A stretch of DNA of 64,000 bases from Balneatrix alpica DSM 16621 (GCF_000619885.1 NZ_KK211040.1:429527-493526); one strand, 5' to 3'. Positions 53,052-63,168 are shown, numbered from the stretch's first letter. Made by a program: numbers and translations. Notes: generated from the sequence alone by a model not told the origin.

Positions 53052-55304
53052 TTACTCTTTTACCACATCGACGAAGTAAGCATCCTCGCCATTGATGGTC
53101 TCCCGCACCAAGCCATGCACATCGGTTTCAAAACCGGGGAAGCGGGTGTTGAAGTCACGCACAAACTGCAGGTAGCGCACGATGGTTTTGTTATAACACT
53201 CGCCAGGAATCAACAACGGGATACCGGGGGGATAAGGCGTCACCAGCATCGCGGTAATCCGCCCTTCCAACTCATCAATGGAGACACGCTCGACCTGGCG
53301 GTGAGCCATCTTGGCCCAGGCGTCCGCCGGGGTCATCGCTGGTTTGATGTTGGACAGGTACATCTCAGTGGTGACCTTAGCCACATCATACTCACGGTAC
53401 ACACTGTGAATCGCATCGCAGAGGTCACGCAGGCCAACCCGTTCATACTGAGGATAACGGCCAACAAACTCCGGCATCACCCGCCAAAGGGGCTGGTTCT
53501 GATCATAGTCATCCTTAAACTGCTGCAGCTCCGTCACCATTGAGTTCCAACGGCCTTTGGTGATGCCGATGGTGAACATAATGAAGAAGGAATACAGCCC
53601 GGTTTTCTCGATGATAATGCCGTGCTCCGCCAGGTACTTGGAGACGATGGCGGCAGGAATCCCCATCGCATCGAAGTTACCATCCATATCCAGGCCAGGG
53701 TTGATGATGGTCGCTTTAATCGGGTCAAGCATATTGAAGCCGGACTCAATTGCGCCAAAACCATGCCACTTGTCTTCGGCATGGATGACCCAGTCCTCCC
53801 GATCACCAATACCTTCTTCCACCAGTTGCTCCGGTCCCCAGACTTGGAACCACCAGTCATCACCAAACTCCGCATCCACTTTGCGCATCGCCCGGCGGAA
53901 ATCGATGGCTTCCATAATCGACTCTTCCACTAACGCCGTGCCGCCAGGAGGCTCCATCATCGCCGCGGCCACATCACAGGAGGCGATGATGGCGTACTGC
54001 GGGCTGGTGGAGGAGTGCATCAGGTAGGATTCATTAAAGCGATGGGTATCCAGCTTACGGGTGTTGGAGTCCTGCACCAGAATCTGGGACGCCTGCGACA
54101 GGCCAGCCAACAACTTGTGGGTAGACTGGGTGGCAAATACCAGCGGCCCTTCTGAACGGGGACGATCAGAGCCAATCGCATGCATCTTATGGTAGAAGGG
54201 ATGGAAGGCCGCATGGGGCAACCAGGCTTCATCAAAGTGCAGGGTGTCGATGGTGTCACCCAGCATCGACTTGATCTCTTCCACGTTATAGAGCACCCCG
54301 TCATAGGTACTCTGGGTAATGGTCAGAATGCGAGGCTTCTTATTGGCCGCCTTCTTGGCAAAGGGATTGGCCTCAATCTTCTTGCGGATCGTCTCAGGAT
54401 CAAACTCCGACTTGGGAATCGGCCCGATAATGCCGTAATGGTTGCGAGTCGGCATCAGGAACACCGGGATCGCCCCCGTCATAATGATCGAATGCAGGAT
54501 CGACTTATGGCAGTTGCGATCCACCACCACGATGTCGCCAGGTGCCACGGTGGAGTGCCACACCACCTTGTTGGAGGTTGAGGTGCCGTTGGTCACAAAA
54601 AACAGATGATCACAGCCAAAAATACGGGCGGCATTGCGCTCACTGGCCGCTACTGGGCCGGTGTGATCCAACAACTGGCCTAACTCATCCACCGCATTAC
54701 AGACATCGGCACGCAGCATGTTCTCGCCAAAAAACTGGTGGAACATCCGTCCCACCGGGCTCTTCAAAAAGGCTACCCCACCGGAGTGGCCAGGGCAGTG
54801 CCAGGAATAGGAAGAGTCGCTGGCATAGTCCATCAGCGCATTAAAGAACGGCGGTGCCAGGGAGGACAGATACTTGCTGGCTTCACGGATAATGTGGCGG
54901 GCGACAAACTCCGGCGTATCCTCAAACATATGGATAAAACCGTGGAGTTCACGCAATACATCATTGGGAATATGACGGGTGGTGCGGGTTTCGCCGTAGA
55001 GGAAAATCGGGATATCGGTATTGCGCCGCCGCACTTCCGCAATAAAGTTGCGCACCGGCTGCAGGGCTTCATCCACCTGATCCGCACTGCCGTCACCAAA
55101 CTCCTCATCGTCAATCGAGAGGATAAAACAGGATGCCCGACTGGCCTGCTGGGCAAAGGAGGTCAAATCACCGTAACTGGTGAAACCTATCACTTCCATG
55201 CCTTCCTGACCGATGGCCTCAGCCAGGTCACGAATGCCGGAACCGGAGATATTCTCGGAGCGAAAGTCTTCGTCGATGATGACGACAGGAAAACGAAATT
55301 TCAT
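53052..55304 (-). CDS. Arginine/lysine/ornithine decarboxylase (wing-domain fold III type)
   Basis: I start at the ATG at 55304 (750 residues, MKFRFPVVIIDEDFRSENIS); the frame continues upstream only to a TTG. A receiver-like wing domain (1-125) is followed by the aspartate-aminotransferase-fold PLP domain with YSWHCPGHSGGVAFLKSP, HFDEAWLPHAAFHP and the PLP lysine in QSTHKLLAGLSQAS. The C-terminal domain has LVTPYPPGIPLLIPGE. The length matches Pseudomonas LdcA-like and Burkholderia biosynthetic decarboxylases. The substrate (lysine, arginine or ornithine) cannot be read from sequence alone. No antiporter gene is adjacent, so a biosynthetic or catabolic role is likelier than acid resistance. 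Confidence 0.92.
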   Translation of the reverse strand: MKFRFPVVIIDEDFRSENISGSGIRDLAEAIGQEGMEVIGFTSYGDLTSFAQQASRASCFILSIDDEEFGDGSADQVDEALQPVRNFIAEVRRRNTDIPIFLYGETRTTRHIPNDVLRELHGFIHMFEDTPEFVARHIIREASKYLSSLAPPFFNALMDYASDSSYSWHCPGHSGGVAFLKSPVGRMFHQFFGENMLRADVCNAVDELGQLLDHTGPVAASERNAARIFGCDHLFFVTNGTSTSNKVVWHSTVAPGDIVVVDRNCHKSILHSIIMTGAIPVFLMPTRNHYGIIGPIPKSEFDPETIRKKIEANPFAKKAANKKPRILTITQSTYDGVLYNVEEIKSMLGDTIDTLHFDEAWLPHAAFHPFYHKMHAIGSDRPRSEGPLVFATQSTHKLLAGLSQASQILVQDSNTRKLDTHRFNESYLMHSSTSPQYAIIASCDVAAAMMEPPGGTALVEESIMEAIDFRRAMRKVDAEFGDDWWFQVWGPEQLVEEGIGDREDWVIHAEDKWHGFGAIESGFNMLDPIKATIINPGLDMDGNFDAMGIPAAIVSKYLAEHGIIIEKTGLYSFFIMFTIGITKGRWNSMVTELQQFKDDYDQNQPLWRVMPEFVGRYPQYERVGLRDLCDAIHSVYREYDVAKVTTEMYLSNIKPAMTPADAWAKMAHRQVERVSIDELEGRITAMLVTPYPPGIPLLIPGECYNKTIVRYLQFVRDFNTRFPGFETDVHGLVRETINGEDAYFVDVVKE

Positions 55305-55453
55305 GAAAGACCGCAAGCCTATGTTTATAGGTGAGAAATCGTCACTGATGTGTGACCAGCACGCTGGTGGCGCCCTGCCCTTTCGATGACACTAAAGCGC
55401 TGGAGCCCGCTCCAACCTAGTTAATACTAGCAGCCTGGGATGACGGTTGTTAG

Positions 55454-55684
55454 TCATAAGGCCCGCATCGCCACAAAGCGGTGCTGTTCATCCGCCTCTA
55501 ATTCAAACCAACCCTGAATACCACTGTGGCTGACAAAAGGACGGAAGCGCTCGGCGGGAATACGCAGGCTAAGACCTGACTCCGTCTGCACCACCACCGC
55601 CCGCGCCTGACCACGATAAATCAGCATAAAGTCGTCATAGCTGAGCCCCACATAGAAGCGATAACGGTAACGCTGCAACCTCAT
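55454..55684 (-). CDS. DUF2835 family protein
   Basis: The 76-residue protein matches the gammaproteobacterial DUF2835 family: YRFYVGLSYDDFMLIYRGQARAV, then LRIPAERFRPFVSHSGIQGWFELEAD and HRFVAMRAL. It is a small, mostly beta-strand soluble protein of unknown function. It lies between the decarboxylase and a divergent LysR gene. Confidence 0.85.
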   Translation of the reverse strand: MRLQRYRYRFYVGLSYDDFMLIYRGQARAVVVQTESGLSLRIPAERFRPFVSHSGIQGWFELEADEQHRFVAMRAL

Positions 55685-55753
55685 GGCCCCTTACTTGTTG
55701 TTAAGCTGAACGCTCACTATCATGCCTGCTAGTCGAGCAGGAGCCAATGACCC

Positions 55754-56695
55754 GTGAGCGCACGCACATTACCCCTACGCAGTCTCTATATCTTTGCCGT
55801 GGTCGCTCGCCATGGCAGCTTTAAGCAGGCGGCGGATGAGCTCTGCGTCACCCCTCAGGCAGTCAGCCTGCAAATCAAAACCCTGGAAGAGCAACTGCAG
55901 CTCAGTCTGTTTGAGCGTCATCCGGCAGCGATTAGCCTGACCGCCGCCGGAGAACAGTTGCTCGACTATGTACAGCGCGGACTGGCGCTATTGGAACGGG
56001 GCATTAGTGATGTGCAACAGCGTCAACAGCGTTTGCAGTTACGCATCAGCGCCTCCCCCTGGTTTGCAGTGCACTGCCTGCTCCCCCGTTTACCCGAGTT
56101 TGAGGCTGCTCATCCAGAATGGGATGTCCTAGTCAGCACCTCGGTACGCTTCCCGGATTTTGAGCGCCAGCGCCTCGACCTGGCCATTCAATGGGGCTTT
56201 GGGCAATGGACCTTTACCCGCAAGCAACTGCTACTGACCGACGATAAGCTGCTGGTCTGTGCCCCCAGCCTGTTGCAACAAGGCAAGCCGCTGAGTGAAC
56301 CCGCCCATTTAGCCCAACAGCGTCTGCTCTGCACTGAACTCTCCATCGAACTCTGGCAACAACTGCTCGCCACCCTCGGCGTGGATGCCCTGGTGGAGCG
56401 TCAGGTTTTACCGCTTGATAGCCATGCTGGCCTGGTCGAGGCAGCGATTCGCGGCCTCGGTGTGGCTCTGATCTCAGTGGCGGAGGCACGCCAGGCCTGT
56501 GCTGATGGCAAATTAGTGGCCCCCCTTGGCGACCAGCCCATCAGTCGCCTTAACCCTGCGCTGATGCCCGGCTACTGGCTGGTGCAGCGTGAAGGGGCGG
56601 AACAGTCCCGCCCTGCCCAAGCCTTGGTCAATTGGATGCGGGGCTGGTTAAAGGAACATCCCCGCGCCGCCAGAACAAGTTTATCTGACCCTTGA
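55754..56695 (+). CDS. LysR-family transcriptional regulator (GcvA-like)
   Basis: The 313-residue regulator starts at a GTG (GTGAGCGCACGC); the nearby ATG at 55747 is out of frame. The N-terminal helix-turn-helix reads LRSLYIFAVVARHGSFKQAADELCVTPQAVSLQIKTLEEQL. The effector domain includes RISASPWFAVHCLLPRLPEFE and LAIQWGFGQW, typical of the GcvA/AmpR-like group. The target is unknown. The downstream DUF1338 gene, 98 bases away on the same strand, is one candidate. Confidence 0.9.
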   Translation: MSARTLPLRSLYIFAVVARHGSFKQAADELCVTPQAVSLQIKTLEEQLQLSLFERHPAAISLTAAGEQLLDYVQRGLALLERGISDVQQRQQRLQLRISASPWFAVHCLLPRLPEFEAAHPEWDVLVSTSVRFPDFERQRLDLAIQWGFGQWTFTRKQLLLTDDKLLVCAPSLLQQGKPLSEPAHLAQQRLLCTELSIELWQQLLATLGVDALVERQVLPLDSHAGLVEAAIRGLGVALISVAEARQACADGKLVAPLGDQPISRLNPALMPGYWLVQREGAEQSRPAQALVNWMRGWLKEHPRAARTSLSDP

Positions 56696-56793
56696 CCCCA
56701 AAAATTATTGTTTGCTTGAGCCACATCAATTTTAGACACTGACTCCATCAAGGCGGATAACCGCCTGTACCTGATGCTTTGATGGAGCCGGAT

Positions 56794-57594
56794 ATGCACG
56801 TAGATACTTTTTTCACGCAACTGTGGCAAGACTATATCCAGATCACCCCCCAGGCCGAGCAGATCAAGAAGCTGTTTGAAGCCACCGATAGTACCGTCAT
56901 CAACGACCATGTTGCCTTCCGCACCTTCGCTAACACTCCCCTGCAGCTGGACAACCTGGAACCGCTGATTCTGGCCATGGGTTATGAGCGTCAAGACAGC
57001 TACGATTTCAAAGCCAAAAAACTGCGGGCCCACAGCTATATTCACGCTAACCCCGATGTGCCCAAGATTTTCGTTTCTGAGCTGCTGACCGAGCAACTGT
57101 CTGAGCCGGTACAACAGATTCTGGCCAAATACATGGCCCAGATTGAAGCCAAACCGCTGGATCAAAGCGTGTTCTGGTCTGGCCGTCACTGGGACATGCC
57201 CAGCTATGACGAGTACCGCCAAGTAATGGCAGAAAGCGAATACGGTGCCTGGTTGCTAGCTATTGGCGTGCGTGTTAACCACTTCACCGTGAGTGTGAAC
57301 CACCTGAGCAGCACCGACTGCATCCGTGACGTATTAAATCGGGTGAAGGAAGCAGGCTATGCGGTGAACACCGTAGGCGGAGAAGTCAAAGGCAGCCCCG
57401 CCAGCTTGCTGGAACAAGGCTCCACCCTGGCGGATCGTCAGGAATTCCAGTTTGCCGATGGCAGCGTGCAGCAGATCCCCACCTGCTTCTACGAATTTGC
57501 CAAGCGTCATGCCGATGCTCAAGGCGTGGTTTATCAGGGCTTTATCGAAGCCAACGCCGACAAGATTTTCGAATCGACTAACGCTGCAGCCTAA
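56794..57594 (+). CDS. DUF1338 protein (2-oxoadipate dioxygenase/decarboxylase family)
   Basis: I start at the ATG at 56794 (266 residues, MHVDTFFTQLWQDYIQIT), since GGAG lies six bases before it. The family pattern is clear in INDHVAFRTFANTPL, VRVNHFTVSVNHL and IPTCFYEFAKRHAD. The HVAFRT and VNH histidines and the glutamate of CFYEF are the expected iron ligands. The larger member HglS turns 2-oxoadipate into 2-hydroxyglutarate in lysine breakdown. This protein is only about half that size, so the same reaction is not assured. Confidence 0.85.
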   Translation: MHVDTFFTQLWQDYIQITPQAEQIKKLFEATDSTVINDHVAFRTFANTPLQLDNLEPLILAMGYERQDSYDFKAKKLRAHSYIHANPDVPKIFVSELLTEQLSEPVQQILAKYMAQIEAKPLDQSVFWSGRHWDMPSYDEYRQVMAESEYGAWLLAIGVRVNHFTVSVNHLSSTDCIRDVLNRVKEAGYAVNTVGGEVKGSPASLLEQGSTLADRQEFQFADGSVQQIPTCFYEFAKRHADAQGVVYQGFIEANADKIFESTNAAA

Positions 57595-57609
57595 CCTCTG
57601 CTAGCCACC

Positions 57610-57650
57610 CATGCCCCCACAGGCTTGCCTCTGGGGGCATGGTCGTTTTT
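57610..57650 (+). terminator. Terminator of the DUF1338 gene
   Basis: CATGCCCCCA (57610-57619) pairs with TGGGGGCATG (57632-57641). The stem continues inward through AGGC/GCCT after one C-C mismatch, giving a long near-perfect hairpin. GTCGTTTTT follows. It lies 15 bases past the stop codon. Confidence 0.85.
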
Positions 57651-57785
57651 GCCCTGGTTAGGCGTTTAGACTGCACTGGGGTACAATCCCCGCCCATTGG
57701 TACTGACTGGCCCCTCCCCGACTTTGCTGCGGGCAAAACGGGTGATCAGCGCGCCAGCCTCCCAGGTTAGAAGAAGGAAGCATGA

Positions 57786-58979
57786 ATGGTCATTCAACCT
57801 AAAATCCGTGGCTTTATTTGCACCACCGCTCACCCCGAGGGCTGCGCTGCCCACGTGCAGGAGCAAATCGATTTTGTCAAAGCCAAGGGCAGCATTGCCA
57901 ATGGCCCTAAAAACGTCCTGGTGATTGGCTCATCCACCGGTTATGGCTTGGCCTCACGTATTACCGCCACCTTTGGCGCCGGCGCCAAAACTTTGGGGAT
58001 TTTCTTCGAAAAAGAAGGCAGCCCAAACAAGCCCGGTACCGCAGGCTGGTATAACACCGTCGCCTTTGAGCAGGCGGCTAATGCAGCAGGGCTATGGAAC
58101 AAACACATCAATGGCGATGCCTTCTCCGATGAAGTGAAGCAGCAAGCACTGCAAGTCATCAAAGCGGAAATGGGCAAGATTGACCTGGTGGTGTACTCCC
58201 TGGCTTCACCCCGCCGTAAAGATCCCAAAAGCGGTGAGGTTTATTCCTCCGTACTGAAGCCGATTGGCCAGGCTTACACCGTCAAAAACCTCAACACCAG
58301 CAGCCGTACCATTGACCAGGTTTCTGTTGAACCCGCTTCTGACGAAGAAATCGCTAACACCGTCAAAGTGATGGGCGGTGAGGATTGGGAACTGTGGCTA
58401 CAAGCACTGCAGGAAGCGGATGTGCTGGCAGAGGGCTGCCAAACCGTTGCCTATACCTATATCGGTAAGCAGCTGACTTGGCCTATCTATGGCAAAGCCA
58501 CCATTGGCCGCGCTAAAGAAGACCTGGATCGTGCTGCCAACGCCATCAGCAGCCAACTGGCAGGGCTGAATGGCCAGGCTCGCGTCACCTCACTGAAGGC
58601 CCTGGTCACCCAGGCAAGCTCTGCGATTCCTATCATGCCGTTGTACATTTCCTTGCTGTACAAGGTTATGAAAGAGGAAGGCACTCACGAAGGCTGTATC
58701 GAACAGATCAACCGTCTGTTCCGCGATAACATTTACAGCAGCACTCCTACTCTGGATGAGCAAGGCCGCTACCGTGTCGATGGATATGAACTGGATGACA
58801 GCATCCAGGCCAAGGTGGAAGCCCTGTGGCAGCAGGTAGATACCGATAGCATCGATAGTCTGACCGACTACCAGGGCTATCAGGCGGAGTTCCTGCGCCT
58901 ATTTGGCTTTGGTTTAGCAGGAGTGGATTACCAAGCAGAGAGCAATCCTGATCTTAAACTGGCCAACTTGGTCGGTTAA
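57786..58979 (+). CDS. fabV: Enoyl-ACP/trans-2-enoyl-CoA reductase, FabV type
   Basis: FabV catalyses the last reduction of each fatty acid elongation cycle with NADH and is naturally tolerant of triclosan. The 397-residue protein starts [20 protein letters not shown]. The NAD site is [16 protein letters not shown]. The catalytic pair Y235 and K244 occurs as Y-x8-K in [21 protein letters not shown] precedes the ATG. It is transcribed alone. Whether FabI is also present cannot be told from this window. Confidence 0.96.
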   Translation: MVIQPKIRGFICTTAHPEGCAAHVQEQIDFVKAKGSIANGPKNVLVIGSSTGYGLASRITATFGAGAKTLGIFFEKEGSPNKPGTAGWYNTVAFEQAANAAGLWNKHINGDAFSDEVKQQALQVIKAEMGKIDLVVYSLASPRRKDPKSGEVYSSVLKPIGQAYTVKNLNTSSRTIDQVSVEPASDEEIANTVKVMGGEDWELWLQALQEADVLAEGCQTVAYTYIGKQLTWPIYGKATIGRAKEDLDRAANAISSQLAGLNGQARVTSLKALVTQASSAIPIMPLYISLLYKVMKEEGTHEGCIEQINRLFRDNIYSSTPTLDEQGRYRVDGYELDDSIQAKVEALWQQVDTDSIDSLTDYQGYQAEFLRLFGFGLAGVDYQAESNPDLKLANLVG

Positions 58980-58993
58980 TCTCGCTCTGCGAC

Positions 58994-59023
58994 CTCCCTC
59001 TTAGCCCTGGGGTTAAGAGGGAG
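58994..59023. terminator. Hairpin between fabV and the convergent LysR gene
   Basis: CTCCCTCTTA (58994-59003) and TAAGAGGGAG (59014-59023) form a perfect 10-bp stem that includes the stop codon of the minus-strand LysR gene. There is no T-run on either side, so its efficiency is unclear. Confidence 0.5.
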
Positions 59024-60023
59024 TGTACAACTTGGCCGATTGTTCCTCCCCCGAAATGTCCTCCTGCAGATGCTGCGCCATCAACCGATCTATCATGTGC
59101 TCAGGCTCAATCATGCAGCCGGTATCCAGTTCATCCACACGTTGCATTAACAGGCTGACTTCATCCAGAAAGGTTTTCAGCAACTTCGGCATATATTGGC
59201 GACTTTGGTAGAGCGCATAGAGCTCCGCACTGTCCATTTGCCAATCCTCCAGCACCCGCACCAACCGGCCTTCATTTAAGTAAGGCAACGCCATAAACAG
59301 AGGCAGGTGCCCAATGCCTAAGCCCGACACTAATGCCTCCCTGGCAAAGGTGATGTTATTACACTGCAAACGCCCCCGTGGTTGGATGCTGACCCGTTGC
59401 CCCCCTCGACTAAAGTGCCAATGGCTCAAGGTTTCACCGAAAACCTTCATCATGATGATTTCATGCTCGGCTAATTGTTCCGGCCGATCTGGCACCTGAC
59501 AGCGCTGTAGATATGCCGGTGCCGCCACCAGCACCTTACGACTGCTGCCTAAACGTCTAGCAATCAGGTTGGAGTCCTGCCCCATGCCAAGCTGGATCGA
59601 CACATCTATCCCTTCCTGCACCATATCCAGGCGCCGATTAGTCAATTCCACATCCAGCTCCACCTCTGGAAACTTTTGGATGAAATGACCAAGAAATCGC
59701 CCCATCAAGAGTTGGCCAAACTCAATGGGCATCACAACCTTTAACTTTCCCTTCACTTGCTCGGATCGGGTGGTCACTAAAGCTTGGGCATCGTCAATAT
59801 CCGCCATGATGCGTGAACAACGCTCATAGAACACCTCCCCTACCTCCGTCAGACTAAGCTGACGAGTGGTACGATTCAGCAGTCTTGCCCCCAAGCGCTC
59901 CTCTAAATCCGCTAACTTACGACTCACTGTTGCCTTGGTCAGTCCTAAGCGTTCTGCCGCCGCAGTGAAGCTTTGCATCTCCACCACCTTGGTAAATACC
60001 AGAATGTCATTCAAATCAGGCAT
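59013..60023 (-). CDS. LysR-family regulator divergent from an efflux operon
   Basis: I start at the ATG at 60023 (336 residues, MPDLNDILVFTKVVEMQSFT), with AAGGTG six bases before it. The helix-turn-helix reads FTAAAERLGLTKATVSRKLADLEERLGARLLNRTTRQLSLTEVG. The effector domain is of the CrgA/AaeR-like group (VKGKLKVVMPIEFGQLLMGRFL). It faces the EmrAB-type pair across 199 bases and is its likely regulator. The intergenic region contains AT-rich sequence suited to LysR sites. Confidence 0.92.
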   Translation of the reverse strand: MPDLNDILVFTKVVEMQSFTAAAERLGLTKATVSRKLADLEERLGARLLNRTTRQLSLTEVGEVFYERCSRIMADIDDAQALVTTRSEQVKGKLKVVMPIEFGQLLMGRFLGHFIQKFPEVELDVELTNRRLDMVQEGIDVSIQLGMGQDSNLIARRLGSSRKVLVAAPAYLQRCQVPDRPEQLAEHEIIMMKVFGETLSHWHFSRGGQRVSIQPRGRLQCNNITFAREALVSGLGIGHLPLFMALPYLNEGRLVRVLEDWQMDSAELYALYQSRQYMPKLLKTFLDEVSLLMQRVDELDTGCMIEPEHMIDRLMAQHLQEDISGEEQSAKLYTPS

Positions 60024-60222
60024 GCTTTTCACCTTGGCGCTAATGTTAGGCGGTATTGCTTATGCGATATGGGCACTGTCCAAGCTTATTAGGTGTGTTG
60101 ACAGCAGCTATACCCACTACCGCTGCCACTTTGTTACCCAATAGGAACAGTACGTCTTTTATCATAAGACTAATCAAAATAAAGAAACAGCAGTAGCATG
60201 GCCCGCCAGTGTAGGAGGGTCT

Positions 60223-61230
60223 ATGAAGAAGTGGGGCATTTTGCTGTTCATCACAGCCTTAGGCTTAGCAGCAGGCTATTGGTGGTATCAACAACAAGAT
60301 CAGCAGAGCACCGATAATGCCTATCTGCGGGCAGACATTATCGCCATTAGCAGCCGTATTAGCGGTCAAGTCAAACAACTTGCCGTGACAGACAACCAGT
60401 GGGTTGAAGCCGGTACCCTGCTGATCCAACTAGATGATCAAGACCACCAGGTTGCCCTGGCACAAGCCCAGGCACATTTGCAGACTCAACGGGCTGCTTT
60501 AATCCACCTTGATCAGCGCTTGCGCGCACAACAACGCCAGATTGATGCTGCCGCAGCCAAACTCAATGCCAGCCAAAGCGAACTGGCTCGCAGCGAACAA
60601 CAACTCCAACGTTTAGCCAAATTGGCCGGACAAAAGTTTGCCTCCCGTGATGATCAAGATGCTGCCGAACTCAGCCACCGAGGCGCACTTGCCCATGTCG
60701 CTGAGGCCAATGCCCAACTGGCAGTCGAACAAGCCCAATTACAAGTGTTAGAAGCCGAGCGGCCACGCTTGCAAGCTCAAGTCAGTGTAGCCGATGCGCT
60801 CCTGCAACAGGCTCAGTTACAGCTGAGCTACAGCCAGATCCGCGCGCCTCGCAGTGGCTGGGTAAGCAGTCGTCAGGTACAGCTTGGACAAAATGTCAGC
60901 CCTACAACGCGTTTACTCAGTTTGGTAACAACGCCTCTTTGGGTTGAGGCAAACTTCAAAGAAACTCAGATCAGTCGTATGCAGGAGGGGCAAACGGTTG
61001 AAGTCAGAGTCGATGCGTTAGTAGGCCAGCCACTGCAGGGTTACATCAGCAGCCTGGCAGGCGCCACGGGCTCCGAATTTGCGCTGCTGCCACCACAAAA
61101 TGCAACGGGTAACTTCACCAAGGTGGTACAACGGCTGCCGATCCGCATCAACCTGGTGCCACACCCGGCTCTGGCGCAATTGCGTGCAGGAATGTCAGTC
61201 ACCGCTACCGTAAAACTGAATCAACCATGA
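60223..61230 (+). CDS. HlyD/EmrA-type membrane fusion protein
   Basis: The 335-residue periplasmic adaptor is anchored by an N-terminal helix (MKKWGILLFITALGLAAGYWW). TDNAYLRADIIAISSRISGQV begins the lipoyl domain, a long coiled coil runs from about 80 to 190, and YSQIRAPRSGWVSSRQVQLGQNV closes the domain. It links the DHA2 pump to an outer-membrane TolC-type channel. Its stop overlaps the start of the pump gene by four bases (ATGA). Confidence 0.94.
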   Translation: MKKWGILLFITALGLAAGYWWYQQQDQQSTDNAYLRADIIAISSRISGQVKQLAVTDNQWVEAGTLLIQLDDQDHQVALAQAQAHLQTQRAALIHLDQRLRAQQRQIDAAAAKLNASQSELARSEQQLQRLAKLAGQKFASRDDQDAAELSHRGALAHVAEANAQLAVEQAQLQVLEAERPRLQAQVSVADALLQQAQLQLSYSQIRAPRSGWVSSRQVQLGQNVSPTTRLLSLVTTPLWVEANFKETQISRMQEGQTVEVRVDALVGQPLQGYISSLAGATGSEFALLPPQNATGNFTKVVQRLPIRINLVPHPALAQLRAGMSVTATVKLNQP

Positions 61231-62783
61231 AAATAGCGCGACAGTGGCTAGCTATTCAGGGGGCTCTGCTAGGAGCCTTTATGGCCATCCTGGACATTCA
61301 GATTACCAACTCCTCCCTGAAAGAGATTCAAGGCTCTCTTGGGGCAACGCTAAGCGAGTCCTCCTGGATTGCCACTGCCTACCTGGTCGCAGAAATGATC
61401 GCCATTCCCTTAACCGGCTTCTTTGCCCGCTGGCTATCACCGCGACGCTATCTACTCTGGAATACTACCGGCTTTATTCTGGCCTCACTCGCCTGCTCCT
61501 TTGCCTGGAATTTAGAGTCGATGATTGTTTTTCGTGCTCTGCAAGGCTTTAGTGGCGGCGCTTTAATCCCCATGGCTTTTACCTTGATCATCACTCTATT
61601 ACCGAAAGAGCAGCACCCGGTCGGTATGGCATTATTTGGCCTCACTGCTACCTTCGCGCCTTCAATTGGCCCCAGCTTAGGGGGATGGCTAACCGAAACC
61701 TTCAGTTGGCACTTCATCTTCTACCTTAATTTATTGCCGGGTTTGGCAGTTATGTGGCTGTTAGCCAAGGGTTTGGACAAACAAGCACGGGACGATACCC
61801 AACTACAAAACATTGATATCTATGGCATGCTCACTATGGCACTTGGCTTGGGCGCTCTGGAGATCGTGTTGGAGGAGGGAGCACGAGAGGATTGGTTTGC
61901 GGCTGACTTTATTCGCTGGTTAAGTGGCCTCGCCATGATCAGCTTGATTCTGTTTGTGCGCAGACAATTACGTCACCCTCAGCCATTGGTCAACTTGCGT
62001 CTGTTTGCCAATGCTGAATTTTGCAAAGCCTCATTAGCCTACTTTGCATTGGGTGCAGGGCTATTTGGTTCGATTTACCTGGTTCCTCTCTATTTAGCCC
62101 AAATTCATGATTACAACGCCCTGCAAATTGGCTTGGTATTAATGTGGGTTGGCCTACCGCAATTACCCTTATTTCCACTTATTCCCCGTTTGGTTAAAAA
62201 AGTTGACCCTCGCTATCTTGTCGCGCTGGGGTTTGCCGGTATTGCCTTGAGTATGTGGATGAATACCTCGCTATCTCCCCTTTATGATGGAGCATTACTC
62301 ATCCCTGCCTTGCTGGTACGTGCATTAGCGCAACCTTTTATGATGGTGCCACTGTCGCTGCTCGCCACACAAAACCTGCGCCCAGAGGATGTTCCCTCTG
62401 CCTCAACACTGCTCAATGTGATGCGCAACCTTGGCGGGGCGGTAGGCATTGCGCTACTGGCAACTTTGTTGGAAATGCGAGGCCGTTACTATTTAGCGGA
62501 AGTAAAAAGCACCCTGATTGCAGGCAGCCAACCACTACTCGACTATGTCCAACAAGCACAAACTTGGCTTATGACCCAAGGCGGCTCGGCTGATCAGGCC
62601 TATAGCCTGATCACTCAAGAGGTGCAGCTGCAAGCCAACCTCCTGACGTTTAACGAAGCCTTCGCTCTGTTGGGAATTGTGCTATTTATCGCCGCCTTGA
62701 CCGTGCTTAATATGCGCACCGCCCCTACTCAGGCCAAACACCTTAGCAGTAGTAATAAAGAGGAATGGGCGGAGGCTGCTTAA
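61227..62783 (+). CDS. DHA2-family multidrug efflux transporter (EmrB type)
   Basis: The 518-residue inner-membrane protein has 14 predicted helices. Motifs include FMAILDIQITNSSLKEIQGSLGATLSESSWIATAYLVAEMIAIPLTG, ALQGFSGGALIPMAF and a motif-C-like GLTATFAPSIGPSLGGWL. It exports hydrophobic or amphipathic compounds with proton import, together with the adjacent adaptor. The substrate is unknown. It is controlled, presumably, by the divergent LysR regulator. Confidence 0.95.
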   Translation: MKIARQWLAIQGALLGAFMAILDIQITNSSLKEIQGSLGATLSESSWIATAYLVAEMIAIPLTGFFARWLSPRRYLLWNTTGFILASLACSFAWNLESMIVFRALQGFSGGALIPMAFTLIITLLPKEQHPVGMALFGLTATFAPSIGPSLGGWLTETFSWHFIFYLNLLPGLAVMWLLAKGLDKQARDDTQLQNIDIYGMLTMALGLGALEIVLEEGAREDWFAADFIRWLSGLAMISLILFVRRQLRHPQPLVNLRLFANAEFCKASLAYFALGAGLFGSIYLVPLYLAQIHDYNALQIGLVLMWVGLPQLPLFPLIPRLVKKVDPRYLVALGFAGIALSMWMNTSLSPLYDGALLIPALLVRALAQPFMMVPLSLLATQNLRPEDVPSASTLLNVMRNLGGAVGIALLATLLEMRGRYYLAEVKSTLIAGSQPLLDYVQQAQTWLMTQGGSADQAYSLITQEVQLQANLLTFNEAFALLGIVLFIAALTVLNMRTAPTQAKHLSSSNKEEWAEAA

Positions 62784-63113
62784 AGCAGCCGCCAAACTAA
62801 CCATACGACTGCCCTAGAGTACAGTTAGAACAACTGAAAAATAATAAAACAATCCGTTATTTTGCGTAGGAAATCATTAAGCAAGCAGCATTCTCAGCCC
62901 TAGATAAACCAGGCAGTCTAAAATCTCGCCTCATTAAAATAAATGATCAACCTAAAGTAGGCTGTACTTTAAAAAGCATAGCCCCAAAAAATAATCTAAA
63001 AAACTGGACCATCTGCGCAACAGCAACAGCCAAAACAGAGCCTATCCAGATTGAGGGATATTCTGAATCTGCTTTACGCTATGCAACGACTCCAATCATT
63101 ACATCAGGGTACT
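62784..63113. other. AT-rich region with a startless open frame
   Basis: A short hairpin (GGCTGC-TTAAA-GCAGCC, 62774-62790) spans the efflux gene stop codon. Beyond it the GC content drops sharply. An open plus-strand frame runs from 62870 to about 63168 without an ATG, GTG or TTG near its start. No recognised gene is present. Confidence 0.5.
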
Positions 63114-63168
63114 TTAAGCCCCTTGACGCTTATTTGCGTACGCCTGAGCTTCCTGCAACAGGCTACTA
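62870..63168 (+). pseudogene. Possible gene remnant, startless frame
   Basis: About 99 codons are open, reading EIIKQAAFSALDKPGSLKSR and continuing through GCTLKSIAPKNN, TICATATAKTEP and SGYFKPLDAY to a TAA. A TAG bounds it upstream and no initiation codon is available. The composition is protein-like but AT-rich, unlike the neighbouring genes. It overlaps the opposite-strand gene at its 3' end. It may be the tail of a decayed foreign gene or just chance. Confidence 0.25.
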
